Virus record (IMG/VR): IMGVR_UViG_3300020442_000509
Coordinates: 1 to 64,000 of that record
Strand: one strand, 5' to 3'
Length of the DNA: 64,000 nt
From: a virus
Shown: one piece after another, positions 53,484-60,307 of the stretch
Numbering within the stretch: position 1 is the first letter of the stretch
Layout of the letters: every line of letters begins with the position of its first letter
Translations under genes and position numbers: made by a program
The notes under the pieces: model-generated
What the model was told of the DNA's origin: nothing
Database searches by the model: none
Seen by the model: only the letters and a program-made list of their open reading frames with translations

Positions 53484-54489
53484 ACACCAAGTGGTCTGGG
53501 TCTTCCACGTGGAGGATCTGGGGTTTGAACCCCGCCAGGTCCATGAACTTGAAAGTCGGTCCCACTTTCATACGAACTTGGAAGGCAGCTTCAAAGTTAT
53601 CGTTGATCAGATCAACATCCTTGTTGGAAGCTTCACGTACCTTGACTGCTTGGTTAGCAGGAACGTTCTCCAAGTATCCTACACCCTTTGGTCTAAAACC
53701 CTGACCATATACAGCGAGGTGTTCATAGACAGACCGCTTGATATAGGTTTTGTCACGTCTGCTGCCATTGTAACCAACAAATACAGTGTTGCTGTCCTTG
53801 TAGACATTCTTCTCTGCCCATGCGACAGTCTCTTTCTTTGTGGTGGATTCCATAGTCTCACCAGCATCAGTCGCATCCAATGCTTCTTGACAAATCTCCT
53901 TGACAGAAGCGTCAGCAAAGCTGTGGGGGATCTCAGACATCCATCCTTCCAACCACTTCCTCGTGGGATATACACCACCGTGAGATACTCGGTACTCTTG
54001 GATTCGTGTCTTTGCCTTCTCGATGAAGTCTTTACGAGTGTGTCGTTTTTGAGGCAAGTGATCATTGGCACCTAGACCAATCTCATCCCGCACGTCTTGC
54101 TTAGTGAACCCAGGTTTGGGTACTGCGATGTTAAATACCCACTTATCAAAAGCCAGTTCAGTGAGTGCTTCACCGCGAGTGAATCCATCGAGCTGCTCAC
54201 CATCATCAAAGATGTATGGGGGCTGCTGTTGTGTAGACATGCCATGAGCATTGACAGAAGACTTAATATCGTCTTTGTGCTTCTTGTCAGTTCCTGTAGC
54301 ACGAGCAGTGTTAGCAACCTGCCCCTTCTTATTTGTAGTTTTGAGAGAGTCAAGCTTACGTACTTCTCGCCGCTCGACAATAAAGGATCTTCCTGTGGGG
54401 AGTGGCAACTCCTTAAGCATTTCAACAGTCGGAGGACTGTCACGTGTCACTCGAATGAAGGTCTGAGTGAAGTTTGATTTGTTGTTCAT
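53482..54489 (-). CDS. ParB-like protein, 335 aa
   Basis: Starts MNNKSNFTQTFIRVTRDSPP with AAGGAC eight bases upstream. Residues 73-105 (DDIKSSVNAHGM, then PPYIFDDGEQLDGFTR) follow the ParB N-terminal pattern 'l-x-x-S-I-x-x-x-G-x-x-x-P-x-x-x-D-x-x-L-x-D-G-x-x-R'. The rest (KKRHTRKDFIEKAKTRIQEY-like helices; EGWMSEIPHSFADASVKEI) is not recognised. ParB-like domains in phages occur in nucleases, CTP-dependent clamps and partners of methyltransferases or DndB-type systems. Here it stands downstream of a nuclease/methyltransferase pair and before a strong terminator. The assignment is by eye and the function is unknown. Confidence 0.55.
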   Translation of the reverse strand: MNNKSNFTQTFIRVTRDSPPTVEMLKELPLPTGRSFIVERREVRKLDSLKTTNKKGQVANTARATGTDKKHKDDIKSSVNAHGMSTQQQPPYIFDDGEQLDGFTRGEALTELAFDKWVFNIAVPKPGFTKQDVRDEIGLGANDHLPQKRHTRKDFIEKAKTRIQEYRVSHGGVYPTRKWLEGWMSEIPHSFADASVKEICQEALDATDAGETMESTTKKETVAWAEKNVYKDSNTVFVGYNGSRRDKTYIKRSVYEHLAVYGQGFRPKGVGYLENVPANQAVKVREASNKDVDLINDNFEAAFQVRMKVGPTFKFMDLAGFKPQILHVEDPDHLV

Positions 54490-54609
54490 AGTATAATGTC
54501 CTTAAGGCATGGACGTACGCCGTTGTAGTTTAGGTGGGGAAATCGGATAGCAACACGGCTTGATCTCCCCGTCTGGATTGTGTGATTGTTGGATTGGGTC
54601 TCCCCTTTC

Positions 54610-55044
54610 CTATACTACCAGGTTCAAGTCCCTGATAGCCCTGGCAGCAATGCGACCCTCCAGAAAGTGCGCTGCTTGCTCCCAAGGTTGATCAGCATAG
54701 CATGTATCGCTTGGAACGTGCTTACGTGCCCAGTAGTTTTTGTTGTACTTCGTGACATGCTCACGATGTACTCGCTGCTGGACGTGGATCAACTCATGTA
54801 CAAGTGTAGTGATGAAGTCGATTGTTGTCAAGCGGTTGTGGATGTTGATCTCGAATGCCCGTGGACGTGAAACGCTGTCCACAATACAGCAGGTGCCATA
54901 GTCACCTTCACGTAACATACCACGGGCAATAAAGTCGATACTGATCTTATGCTTGCCGATGTAGGTTTTGGCAAACCAATCAGTGATCTGTCTCGTCAAA
55001 TTACGTCGCCCATTAGCTCCTTTGAAATAATATGCGACAGTCAT
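54610..55044 (-). CDS. Zinc metallopeptidase-like protein, HELIH motif, 144 aa
   Basis: Preferred start MTVAYYFKGANGRRNLTRQ at 55044, five bases after the previous stop; a GTG at 55071 would overlap that gene. The zincin motif LVHELIHVQQ has H83-E84-x-x-H87, and a later PWEQAAH offers E122 as third ligand. The pattern resembles SprT-like and other small phage peptidases. Substrate unknown: removal of DNA-protein crosslinks (SprT-like) or cleavage of a host factor are both possible. The gap 54490-54609 downstream holds only the SD of the next gene and no other feature I can see. Confidence 0.68.
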   Translation of the reverse strand: MTVAYYFKGANGRRNLTRQITDWFAKTYIGKHKISIDFIARGMLREGDYGTCCIVDSVSRPRAFEINIHNRLTTIDFITTLVHELIHVQQRVHREHVTKYNKNYWARKHVPSDTCYADQPWEQAAHFLEGRIAARAIRDLNLVV

Positions 55045-55048
55045 GATG

Positions 55049-55210
55049 TTAGAGAAGAGTGAGACGGACACGATAGTCTTCTAGACGACGGATCAGATCA
55101 GAGTGACTGACGCCGACTAGCTCCACCTGCTCAGACTTGGCAATCTTCCAACCGTCAGTTGAACGAAGGAGTTTGAGGAGGTGATCGACTTCTTGAAGCG
55201 TAAGGGTCAT
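55049..55210 (-). CDS. Small helical protein, 53 aa
   Basis: MTLTLQEVDHLLKLLRSTDG then WKIAKSEQVELVGVSHSDLI and the end RRLEDYRVRLTLL. It reads as helix-turn-helix-like segments with regular leucines. A TATAAT box 14 bases upstream overlaps the stop codon of the methyltransferase. Together with the peptidase it may form a two-gene unit. No family recognised. Confidence 0.64.
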   Translation of the reverse strand: MTLTLQEVDHLLKLLRSTDGWKIAKSEQVELVGVSHSDLIRRLEDYRVRLTLL

Positions 55211-55224
55211 TTGCTTACCTGTAA

Positions 55225-55230
55225 ATTATA
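55225..55230 (-). promoter_or_regulatory. Sigma-70-like -10 box overlapping the methyltransferase stop codon
   Basis: GTGTATAATTTAC on the minus strand. The TAA of the box is the stop codon of the methyltransferase. It lies 14 bases before the ATG at 55210 and would drive the 53 aa and peptidase genes. Confidence 0.5.
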
Positions 55231-56104
55231 CACCTGGCAGGGCGGTGACCATCACTGTATCGTCCACTTTGACGTCCGCACACCGCTGGTTCGCAATGTT
55301 ACAGTAGTCCTCAGACAGATCGATGCCAATGAAGTCTCGCTCAGTGTTGAGCGCAGCAACTCCTGTGGTGCCAGAACCACAGAAGGGATCTAATACAAGT
55401 CCTCCGTGAGGAGAATATACCTTAATTAGGTATTCCATCAACGCAATAGGTTTGACGGTTGGATGATTATTGTTCTCACCCTTTTCTTTTCTAGTGGCTC
55501 GTGGAGCATAGAAATACTTTTGATGTGCCTCATTAACCTCGCCAATGATGTTGCTAGGATAGCGACCATCAGGATTAGCGTCAACAGTACCATACTCAGA
55601 CTGTGTGCCAGTAGTTTTACCATCCTTACCAAATGTACGGCGCTTGGCACCACCTGCTACCCAACCTGTAGGAGGTTTGCCCTCCCATGGGACACGAGTG
55701 GTGTCAACGTCAATGATACCACAACCCCACTTGTCAAAGTTAGATTGTAATGTACCTTCGTAAGGTTTCTGTGCTACCACGATAGGTTCATGAGCAGGCT
55801 TCAACCTGTTGTGCTTAGGCATCTTGGTGGTAGTCATCCACATGATCTGATCCTGAATGAGGAACCCAGCATCCTCTACTGCTACTGCCAGACGATGATA
55901 CAGAGCAGGTGAACAGAATGCCAGACAGAATGCTCCAGGGCGGAGCACTCTATAGATCTCTTGCCAATACTCTACACTGGGGACGCTGTGATCCCAGTGT
56001 TCCATACCCATACCATAGGGTGGATCAGTAATACAAGAGTGAAAGGAATTGTCATCGTATGCTTGAAGTTCATCAAGACAGTTCCCAGTTGTGATTGAGT
56101 ACAT
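55226..56104 (-). CDS. DNA N6-adenine or N4-cytosine methyltransferase, beta class, 292 aa
   Basis: Preferred start MYSITTGNCLDELQAYDDNS at 56104. Motif IV SCITDPPYG (DPPY at 27-30) comes before motif X/I, where HPTVKPIALMEYLIKVYS is followed by GGLVLDPFCGSGTTGVAA (DPFCGSGTT from 239) and FIGIDLSEDY. This IV-to-I order defines the beta class. The middle part (about 100-200; GWVAGGAKRRTFGKDGKTTG) is the probable target-recognition region. It overlaps the nuclease-like gene by 32 bases, the usual layout of a type II restriction-modification pair. It would protect phage DNA from a matching nuclease, its own or a host one. The target site cannot be read from sequence. Confidence 0.88.
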   Translation of the reverse strand: MYSITTGNCLDELQAYDDNSFHSCITDPPYGMGMEHWDHSVPSVEYWQEIYRVLRPGAFCLAFCSPALYHRLAVAVEDAGFLIQDQIMWMTTTKMPKHNRLKPAHEPIVVAQKPYEGTLQSNFDKWGCGIIDVDTTRVPWEGKPPTGWVAGGAKRRTFGKDGKTTGTQSEYGTVDANPDGRYPSNIIGEVNEAHQKYFYAPRATRKEKGENNNHPTVKPIALMEYLIKVYSPHGGLVLDPFCGSGTTGVAALNTERDFIGIDLSEDYCNIANQRCADVKVDDTVMVTALPGV

Positions 56105-56621
56105 TTGACTCGCAGCGATTACGTTGAGCATGGGTGAAGTAGTCTTTTTTGTCCTTACCACCTGATTGAGTATACATGGCACGCATGTAGAAGTCAAAAC
56201 CTCTATCATCCTCCTGCCACTCTTCATCAAGTTGGTATGTCTTGACCACAGCATTGAGATCTTCTACGAGACGCTCATACTGTGCTCTCTTCTTCTCACT
56301 GACTACATCATCAGCAAAGAACAGTGTGGTTTCATTGTACTTAGCAGAGCTGAAGATGTACACTGAACCTTTGTGTGGCAGTCCACCATTGTAGGTAGGA
56401 TATGCCTGCTTAGATGACTTACACTCTAGGTCAATCCACTTATCAGGTTTGACCATGACACTGAAGTCAGGGAAGTTTTGTGGACCATTGGGTTGGTATT
56501 TGTACTTGATACCATGCTTCTCAAGTAGGTCCTTGACTTGTAGCTCGTGCTCAGAGTTGTCCTGAGAGTTTGGTTTGTAAGGGAGTGATAGGCACTCCCT
56601 GAAGAATGATTGGATGGACAT
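56073..56621 (-). CDS. PD-(D/E)XK nuclease, type II restriction-endonuclease-like, 182 aa
   Basis: Preferred start MSIQSFFRECLSLPYKPNSQ at 56621, 11 bases after the previous stop. The core reads NFPDFSVMVKPDKWIDLECK with P51-D52 and E66-x-K68, followed by SSKQAYPTYNGGLPHKGSVY. The run 'ECKSSK...P-x-Y-N-x-G-x-P...YIFSSAK' is typical of type II restriction enzymes, whose loop after the E-x-K holds conserved Asn and Pro. Directly upstream of, and overlapping, a methyltransferase gene, it could be the R partner. Other options are a VRR-like repair nuclease or a nuclease that breaks host DNA. All catalytic residues appear intact. Confidence 0.72.
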   Translation of the reverse strand: MSIQSFFRECLSLPYKPNSQDNSEHELQVKDLLEKHGIKYKYQPNGPQNFPDFSVMVKPDKWIDLECKSSKQAYPTYNGGLPHKGSVYIFSSAKYNETTLFFADDVVSEKKRAQYERLVEDLNAVVKTYQLDEEWQEDDRGFDFYMRAMYTQSGGKDKKDYFTHAQRNRCESNVLNHNWELS

Positions 56622-56632
56622 TGAACGGAGTT

Positions 56633-57070
56633 TCACTTGTAGAGGTAACCTCCAGACCAGTCGCAACGTGCTTTGAGCATCTCGTAGTTGTCCTTGCTGA
56701 CCAAATTATAGCGCACTCCCTTGGCAGGTGCCTTCCAGGATGCTGCTTTGTACACATCTCCTGACTTCTTGTCCACGAAGGCGTGGACAGAGCGCTGACT
56801 CTCGTCTTCCATGACGATCTTGTGATACTTGCGACCAGACTCGATCACGAAGCGCATGGGGAAGTCACCGACCATGTACGCATCGATCTGCTTCTGATAG
56901 TAGTCAGAGGATCCAGGGTTGAGGGCACGACCCTGGTTGAAGGACCTGAGGGAGTAGGTACGATACTGCTCACGCAGTGCGACACACAGACCTTCAACGC
57001 GCTCAAGAATCAGTTGCTGTTGCTCCAGCACTGCTGGTTGCTTCTCTTTGAATTCGGTGAAGGTGGTCAT
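56633..57070 (-). CDS. Unknown conserved-type protein, 145 aa
   Basis: Preferred start MTTFTEFKEKQPAVLEQQQL at 57070, because an earlier in-frame ATG (57112) lies across a TATACT box. A helical N-terminus of about 40 residues is followed by QIDAYMVGDFPMRFVIESGR, KYHKIVMEDESQRSVHAFVD, KSGDVYKAASWKAPAKGVRY and the end CDWSGGYLYK. The 'DVYKAASWKAPAKGVRYNL' segment is one I know from many phage and cyanobacterial hypothetical proteins. Function unknown. First gene of the accessory island. Confidence 0.75.
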   Translation of the reverse strand: MTTFTEFKEKQPAVLEQQQLILERVEGLCVALREQYRTYSLRSFNQGRALNPGSSDYYQKQIDAYMVGDFPMRFVIESGRKYHKIVMEDESQRSVHAFVDKKSGDVYKAASWKAPAKGVRYNLVSKDNYEMLKARCDWSGGYLYK

Positions 57071-57094
57071 GAGGTGTCCTGTGTTGATACATGT

Positions 57095-57100
57095 AGTATA
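57095..57100 (-). promoter_or_regulatory. Sigma-70-like -10 box at the head of the accessory island
   Basis: TATACT on the minus strand 24 bases before the ATG at 57070, with GGACACCTC as SD region. It follows the hairpin 57134-57149, so the island 57070-53465 appears to be a separate transcription unit from the tail-fibre module. Confidence 0.5.
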
Positions 57101-57133
57101 ACGTGTGGACACAGCAGTTCACCACCCAGTGTG

Positions 57134-57149
57134 CCAGTTATTCAACTGG
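57134..57149 (-). terminator. Hairpin after the 104 aa gene
   Basis: A perfect 6-bp stem CCAGTT/AACTGG with loop GAAT, directly after the TGA at 57151-57153. There is no U-run. It lies between the tail-fibre module and the promoter of the accessory island, so it may mark the end of the first unit. Confidence 0.4.
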
Positions 57150-57150
57150 T

Positions 57151-57465
57151 TCAGAAGTCCCACTCGGGTTCGTCTTCGTCTTCTTCACCGAACCACTGTT
57201 GATAGAAGTCTTCATCCTCTTGATCAAAGTATCTGTAGTTGTGGTTCAGAACTTTGTGACCTGACAGACTACACAATGTGATTGTACTGTCACCATCATT
57301 CATACAATAACCACGCATAAACCACTCAGTCAGTGGATGATCAGGTTCATGTTCTATGAGGATACCAAGAAGCTCCTCATATTTGTCACGTTCAAGATAC
57401 TTGAAGTGATTCCAAGGCTTACCTACGTGGTCTTGCCAGTATTCTTCCTCTCTATAATCTAGCAT
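57151..57465 (-). CDS. Unknown acidic protein, 104 aa
   Basis: Starts MLDYREEEYWQDHVGKPWNH and contains LIEHEPDHPLTEWFMRGYCM, ending with a very acidic tail (FDQEDEDFYQQWFGEEDEDE). Aromatic and acidic residues dominate, which is seen in DNA mimics and in small phage inhibitors, but this is only a compositional hint. The start overlaps the stop of the 233 aa gene by seven bases. Function unknown. Confidence 0.72.
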   Translation of the reverse strand: MLDYREEEYWQDHVGKPWNHFKYLERDKYEELLGILIEHEPDHPLTEWFMRGYCMNDGDSTITLCSLSGHKVLNHNYRYFDQEDEDFYQQWFGEEDEDEPEWDF

Positions 57466-58160
57466 TTGGGACGACGCTCCACGAGAGTAATATTTTTATT
57501 GACCCAGAACTTACAGTAATCTATCAGGCAGTCTTGTATATCGACGTCTGATAACCAATACTGTACAACGTATCCTGGTTCTTTTAACTTCAGTATACCA
57601 GGCTTTGTGATCCTAAATGGAGTGCCTGGGGTAACTTCTTGTCCATTATAGTACATATATTGTGTAGGCACAACCACGTCGATCTCATCACTCTCAGGTA
57701 CGATAGTAATCTGATCAACAACACGTAGCACCTTACGTCTATAGTATCCCAGTTCTTCATCACCAGGATCTGGACCCACACAAATACAACTGGCATTGTC
57801 AGTCAAGGCAGTCAACCTTGTCATGCCAGCAATCTTAAAGTTTAGATATGTGCCAGGCTTATACACCAGAGCATGAGGAACACCAGCGGTTTCACTCATC
57901 CAGATGCCCTCAGTGAATAACAGGCAGCGATTGTGTAGATAAAACTTTTCCAGATAAGCACGAGCAGGCTTATCATTCTCATGACCAGTGAGGTTATACT
58001 CAGTGAGCATAGCCTCAACAGCATCCATTGGAATAGGGATTACTTTGTTCTCAGGGTCATCCCCGATGAACTTAAATCCCTTCTTTTGATTACGATAGTA
58101 TAATGTAGTGAGTTTATTTCCAAAGTCTTGGATTGAACTCGGTTCATTCAGTTGGGGCAT
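57459..58160 (-). CDS. Unknown protein, 233 aa, paralogue of the 247 aa gene
   Basis: Starts MPQLNEPSSIQDFGNKLTTL. The central part FYLHNRCLLFTEGIWMSETA, then VPHALVYKPGTYLNFKIAGM, TRLTALTDNASCICVGPDPG matches the same places in the 247 aa protein (HHRSVVFTSTWKSDSINQPF, HSILYKAGAMTTFKMPHVTR, LTSLEKDGSSMCVGPKDGTQ). The C-terminus ends NKNITLVERRPKC. It overlaps the 247 aa gene by 17 bases. A role with the nearby fibre or adhesin is inferred only from position. Confidence 0.76.
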   Translation of the reverse strand: MPQLNEPSSIQDFGNKLTTLYYRNQKKGFKFIGDDPENKVIPIPMDAVEAMLTEYNLTGHENDKPARAYLEKFYLHNRCLLFTEGIWMSETAGVPHALVYKPGTYLNFKIAGMTRLTALTDNASCICVGPDPGDEELGYYRRKVLRVVDQITIVPESDEIDVVVPTQYMYYNGQEVTPGTPFRITKPGILKLKEPGYVVQYWLSDVDIQDCLIDYCKFWVNKNITLVERRPKC

Positions 58161-58887
58161 TACGAGGGATTATGCTAATAAGACCGTCTTCAAATTGCTG
58201 TAACCACTCACGACATACTCTCAGTACATCCACAGGGTTAGGTGTAAATTCTAGCATGTACATTGGTTTTGTCAATGTAATCTTCTGATAACCATCAACA
58301 GTACACTTAAATGCGAAGTGTTGCTTCATCATGGTGCCTTGGATGAGACAATCCTCTGTAGGTACCAGAATACTACCCACCGCCTTCGGTTTGAAGTTGG
58401 TGTCATTATCGAGTTTATGGAGGAATCTATCATATTGTGTGCCATCCTTGGGACCTACACACATACTACTACCATCTTTCTCAAGTGATGTAAGACGTGT
58501 TACATGTGGCATCTTAAATGTAGTCATAGCACCTGCTTTGTACAGGATACTATGAAATGGTTGATTGATAGAGTCACTCTTCCATGTGCTAGTAAACACC
58601 ACACTTCTGTGATGAATACAAGCATCAGTCATACCATGTTTTCTGATTAATTCTTCTTGCTGAGCTACAAGTCCCTTTGGATTCTTTTTAACCCAGTCAG
58701 ATAGTACATCAACACCATCACTTACCAGTGGTGGTTTGATCTCTTCGATGTCAGGATCATTCCCAAAGATCTTCTTACCTTCACGAGCACCAGTACAGCT
58801 CAGTACATCAAATCCATGCTGCTCGATAAGTTTGCCGAATCCATATTCAGCAATAGCATATGTTTTATTCTCTGAAGGATCCCACAT
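58144..58887 (-). CDS. Unknown protein, 247 aa, paralogue of the 233 aa gene
   Basis: Starts MWDPSENKTYAIAEYGFGKL. It shares with the 233 aa protein the H-x-R, S-x-L-Y-K-A-G, R-L-T-x-L and C-V-G-P motifs and a C-terminal strand-rich half (SILVPTEDCLIQGTMMKQHF, ITLTKPMYMLEFTPNPVDVL). No catalytic motif is obvious, although the conserved H and C residues might bind a metal. It is joined to the 161 aa gene by TAATG at 58887. Confidence 0.76.
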   Translation of the reverse strand: MWDPSENKTYAIAEYGFGKLIEQHGFDVLSCTGAREGKKIFGNDPDIEEIKPPLVSDGVDVLSDWVKKNPKGLVAQQEELIRKHGMTDACIHHRSVVFTSTWKSDSINQPFHSILYKAGAMTTFKMPHVTRLTSLEKDGSSMCVGPKDGTQYDRFLHKLDNDTNFKPKAVGSILVPTEDCLIQGTMMKQHFAFKCTVDGYQKITLTKPMYMLEFTPNPVDVLRVCREWLQQFEDGLISIIPRNAPTE

Positions 58888-59372
58888 TACGCATCACTCT
58901 CACTCTCTTCAAGTTCTGCCAGTTCTTTAGTTAAGTTCTCAAACTGGAAATCAAAGTCATCTTCATGGAAGATGGTAGTAATAGATGTTTGTGTCAGGAG
59001 TGGATCAAAATGGTTAGCACCCATTTTATGCATCTCACACTCATGAAGTTCCATCTCACTAGCAGTAACTGTCTGCTCTTGATTGAGCATAGCAGACGCC
59101 GCGGCCAGTTGTTGACTTACGTCAGATTCTTGTTGACGTTGGTTACGTACGATCTCAAATACATCTCTTGCGATCTGTAGACGCAGAGGTTCGTCGTTTG
59201 TGTAGTTCCAAGCGTCCAGGATTTGATCCTTAGGATCTTCTCTTAATTCATCAGCGTGGATGTCCACGTGAATTTGACCCAGTTCAGAATCAACAGAAAT
59301 GATTGTGAATGAGACATGATCAGCTGCCAATACAGCGAACTGAGGTTCTTGTTTTACTTCGGATTGTGCCAT
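58887..59372 (-). CDS. Unknown acidic protein, 161 aa, downstream of the tip adhesin
   Basis: Starts MAQSEVKQEPQFAVLAADHV. The first 50 residues are beta-like (SFTIISVDSELGQIHVDIHA), the middle is helical (ARDVFEIVRNQRQQESDVSQ) and the end is very acidic (FDFQFENLTKELAELEESES). It is coupled to the adhesin gene by TAATG. In T-even phages the gene beside the long fibre encodes an assembly factor or adhesin. By position this could be a fibre chaperone, but no sequence match to gp38 or gp57A is visible. Confidence 0.7.
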   Translation of the reverse strand: MAQSEVKQEPQFAVLAADHVSFTIISVDSELGQIHVDIHADELREDPKDQILDAWNYTNDEPLRLQIARDVFEIVRNQRQQESDVSQQLAAASAMLNQEQTVTASEMELHECEMHKMGANHFDPLLTQTSITTIFHEDDFDFQFENLTKELAELEESESDA

Positions 59373-60292
59373 TAGTTGATAGATCTCCCTCTACGGTCGC
59401 CAGTTGCTATCCATGAATATATGTAGCTGTTGCCATCGATATATGCTCCATTCTGACCGTTGCCGCCGCTGTTACCACCAGATCCACTGTTTCCAGGGTC
59501 TCCACCGCGTCCACCGCCATTAGAGCCACATCCTTGACCACCGCCACCATTGCCGCCACTGTTGTAGCTGCCATTGGAAGCACGGTTACCACCTGATCCA
59601 GCAGGGATACCGCCGCCTCCGCCACCGCCGCCACCACTGGCAGGGTTGTAGTTGTTACCTTGTCCTTGTCTGTAGCAGTTCTTACCACATCTGTAGTTGT
59701 AGTAATAGGTACCAACGCAGGTTCCGTTGTTACCACCGCGACCTCCGCCGCCACCGCCCCAGATCTGTCCGCTGTTCTGTACCCACATCCCTGTGCGGGA
59801 GTACAGTGCTGTGCCGCCAGCCTGAGCACCATTGCCAACGTTTCCACCGTTGCCACCTTTACCAGCGATGCGAGCACCAGAGTTAACTCTGACGTAGATA
59901 GCAGAACCAGAGGGGAAGCTGCCAATATACACACCAGGGTTGCCACCTTGTTTGCCAGTAACAGTAATCAGACCACGAATTCTATCGCTGCTGTTGTATG
60001 TTCTACCTAGTGAGGGTGAGCTGTAACCACTGGTAGACAACCATGTGCCTAGATTAAATGTACTTGTACGTGTGCCATTAAGAACAACAGAGAATGTGAA
60101 TACATTCTCAGCATCAAATACCTTACGCCATGTACCAGAGTGTTTGATATATGCCTGTTTGACAGTTCTCCATGAACCACCATTCTTAACAGACAGTCTG
60201 TCAACATATCTCCAGGATCCACCATCTTTTACATGATGATGGAATCCTTTACCAAGATAATTGGCAACATCAGTTGGATACGGAATGCCCAT
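59372..60292 (-). CDS. Polyglycine-rich receptor-binding tip adhesin, gp38-like, 306 aa
   Basis: Three Trp repeats of the form 'K-x-G-G-S-W-R-x-V' lie at residues 22-58 (VKDGGSWRYVDRL, VKNGGSWRTVKQA, IKHSGTWRKVFDA), a common phage fibre motif. A beta-domain follows at 64-140. From about 141 to 283 the chain is glycine-rich, with several long Gly stretches (IWGGGGGGRGG, ASGGGGGGGGGIPAG, GGNGGGGQGCGSNGGGRGGD) and Cys at 192, 202 and 206. In T2-type gp38 and Salmonella phage S16, such stretches pack as a polyglycine-II helix sandwich whose loops bind the receptor. The same fold is inferred here. It follows the large fibre gene by 16 bases. Confidence 0.78.
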   Translation of the reverse strand: MGIPYPTDVANYLGKGFHHHVKDGGSWRYVDRLSVKNGGSWRTVKQAYIKHSGTWRKVFDAENVFTFSVVLNGTRTSTFNLGTWLSTSGYSSPSLGRTYNSSDRIRGLITVTGKQGGNPGVYIGSFPSGSAIYVRVNSGARIAGKGGNGGNVGNGAQAGGTALYSRTGMWVQNSGQIWGGGGGGRGGNNGTCVGTYYYNYRCGKNCYRQGQGNNYNPASGGGGGGGGGIPAGSGGNRASNGSYNSGGNGGGGQGCGSNGGGRGGDPGNSGSGGNSGGNGQNGAYIDGNSYIYSWIATGDRRGRSIN

Positions 60293-60307
60293 AATTTATA
60301 TCTCCTA

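Noticed and set aside
53500-53560. tRNA-like T-arm (GGGGTTCAAACCCC, minus strand)
   Set aside because: Loop and stem lengths do not fit, no matching acceptor or anticodon arms are found within 80 bases, and it is inside the conserved end of the 335 aa frame.
52163-53704. Plus-strand frame of about 513 codons opposite the helicase
   Set aside because: It crosses a terminator and a promoter of the minus strand, and the helicase motifs on the other strand are complete.
54610-54650. GGTTCAAGTCC on the plus strand, T-arm-like
   Set aside because: No cloverleaf can be built around it, and it encodes the end of the metallopeptidase.
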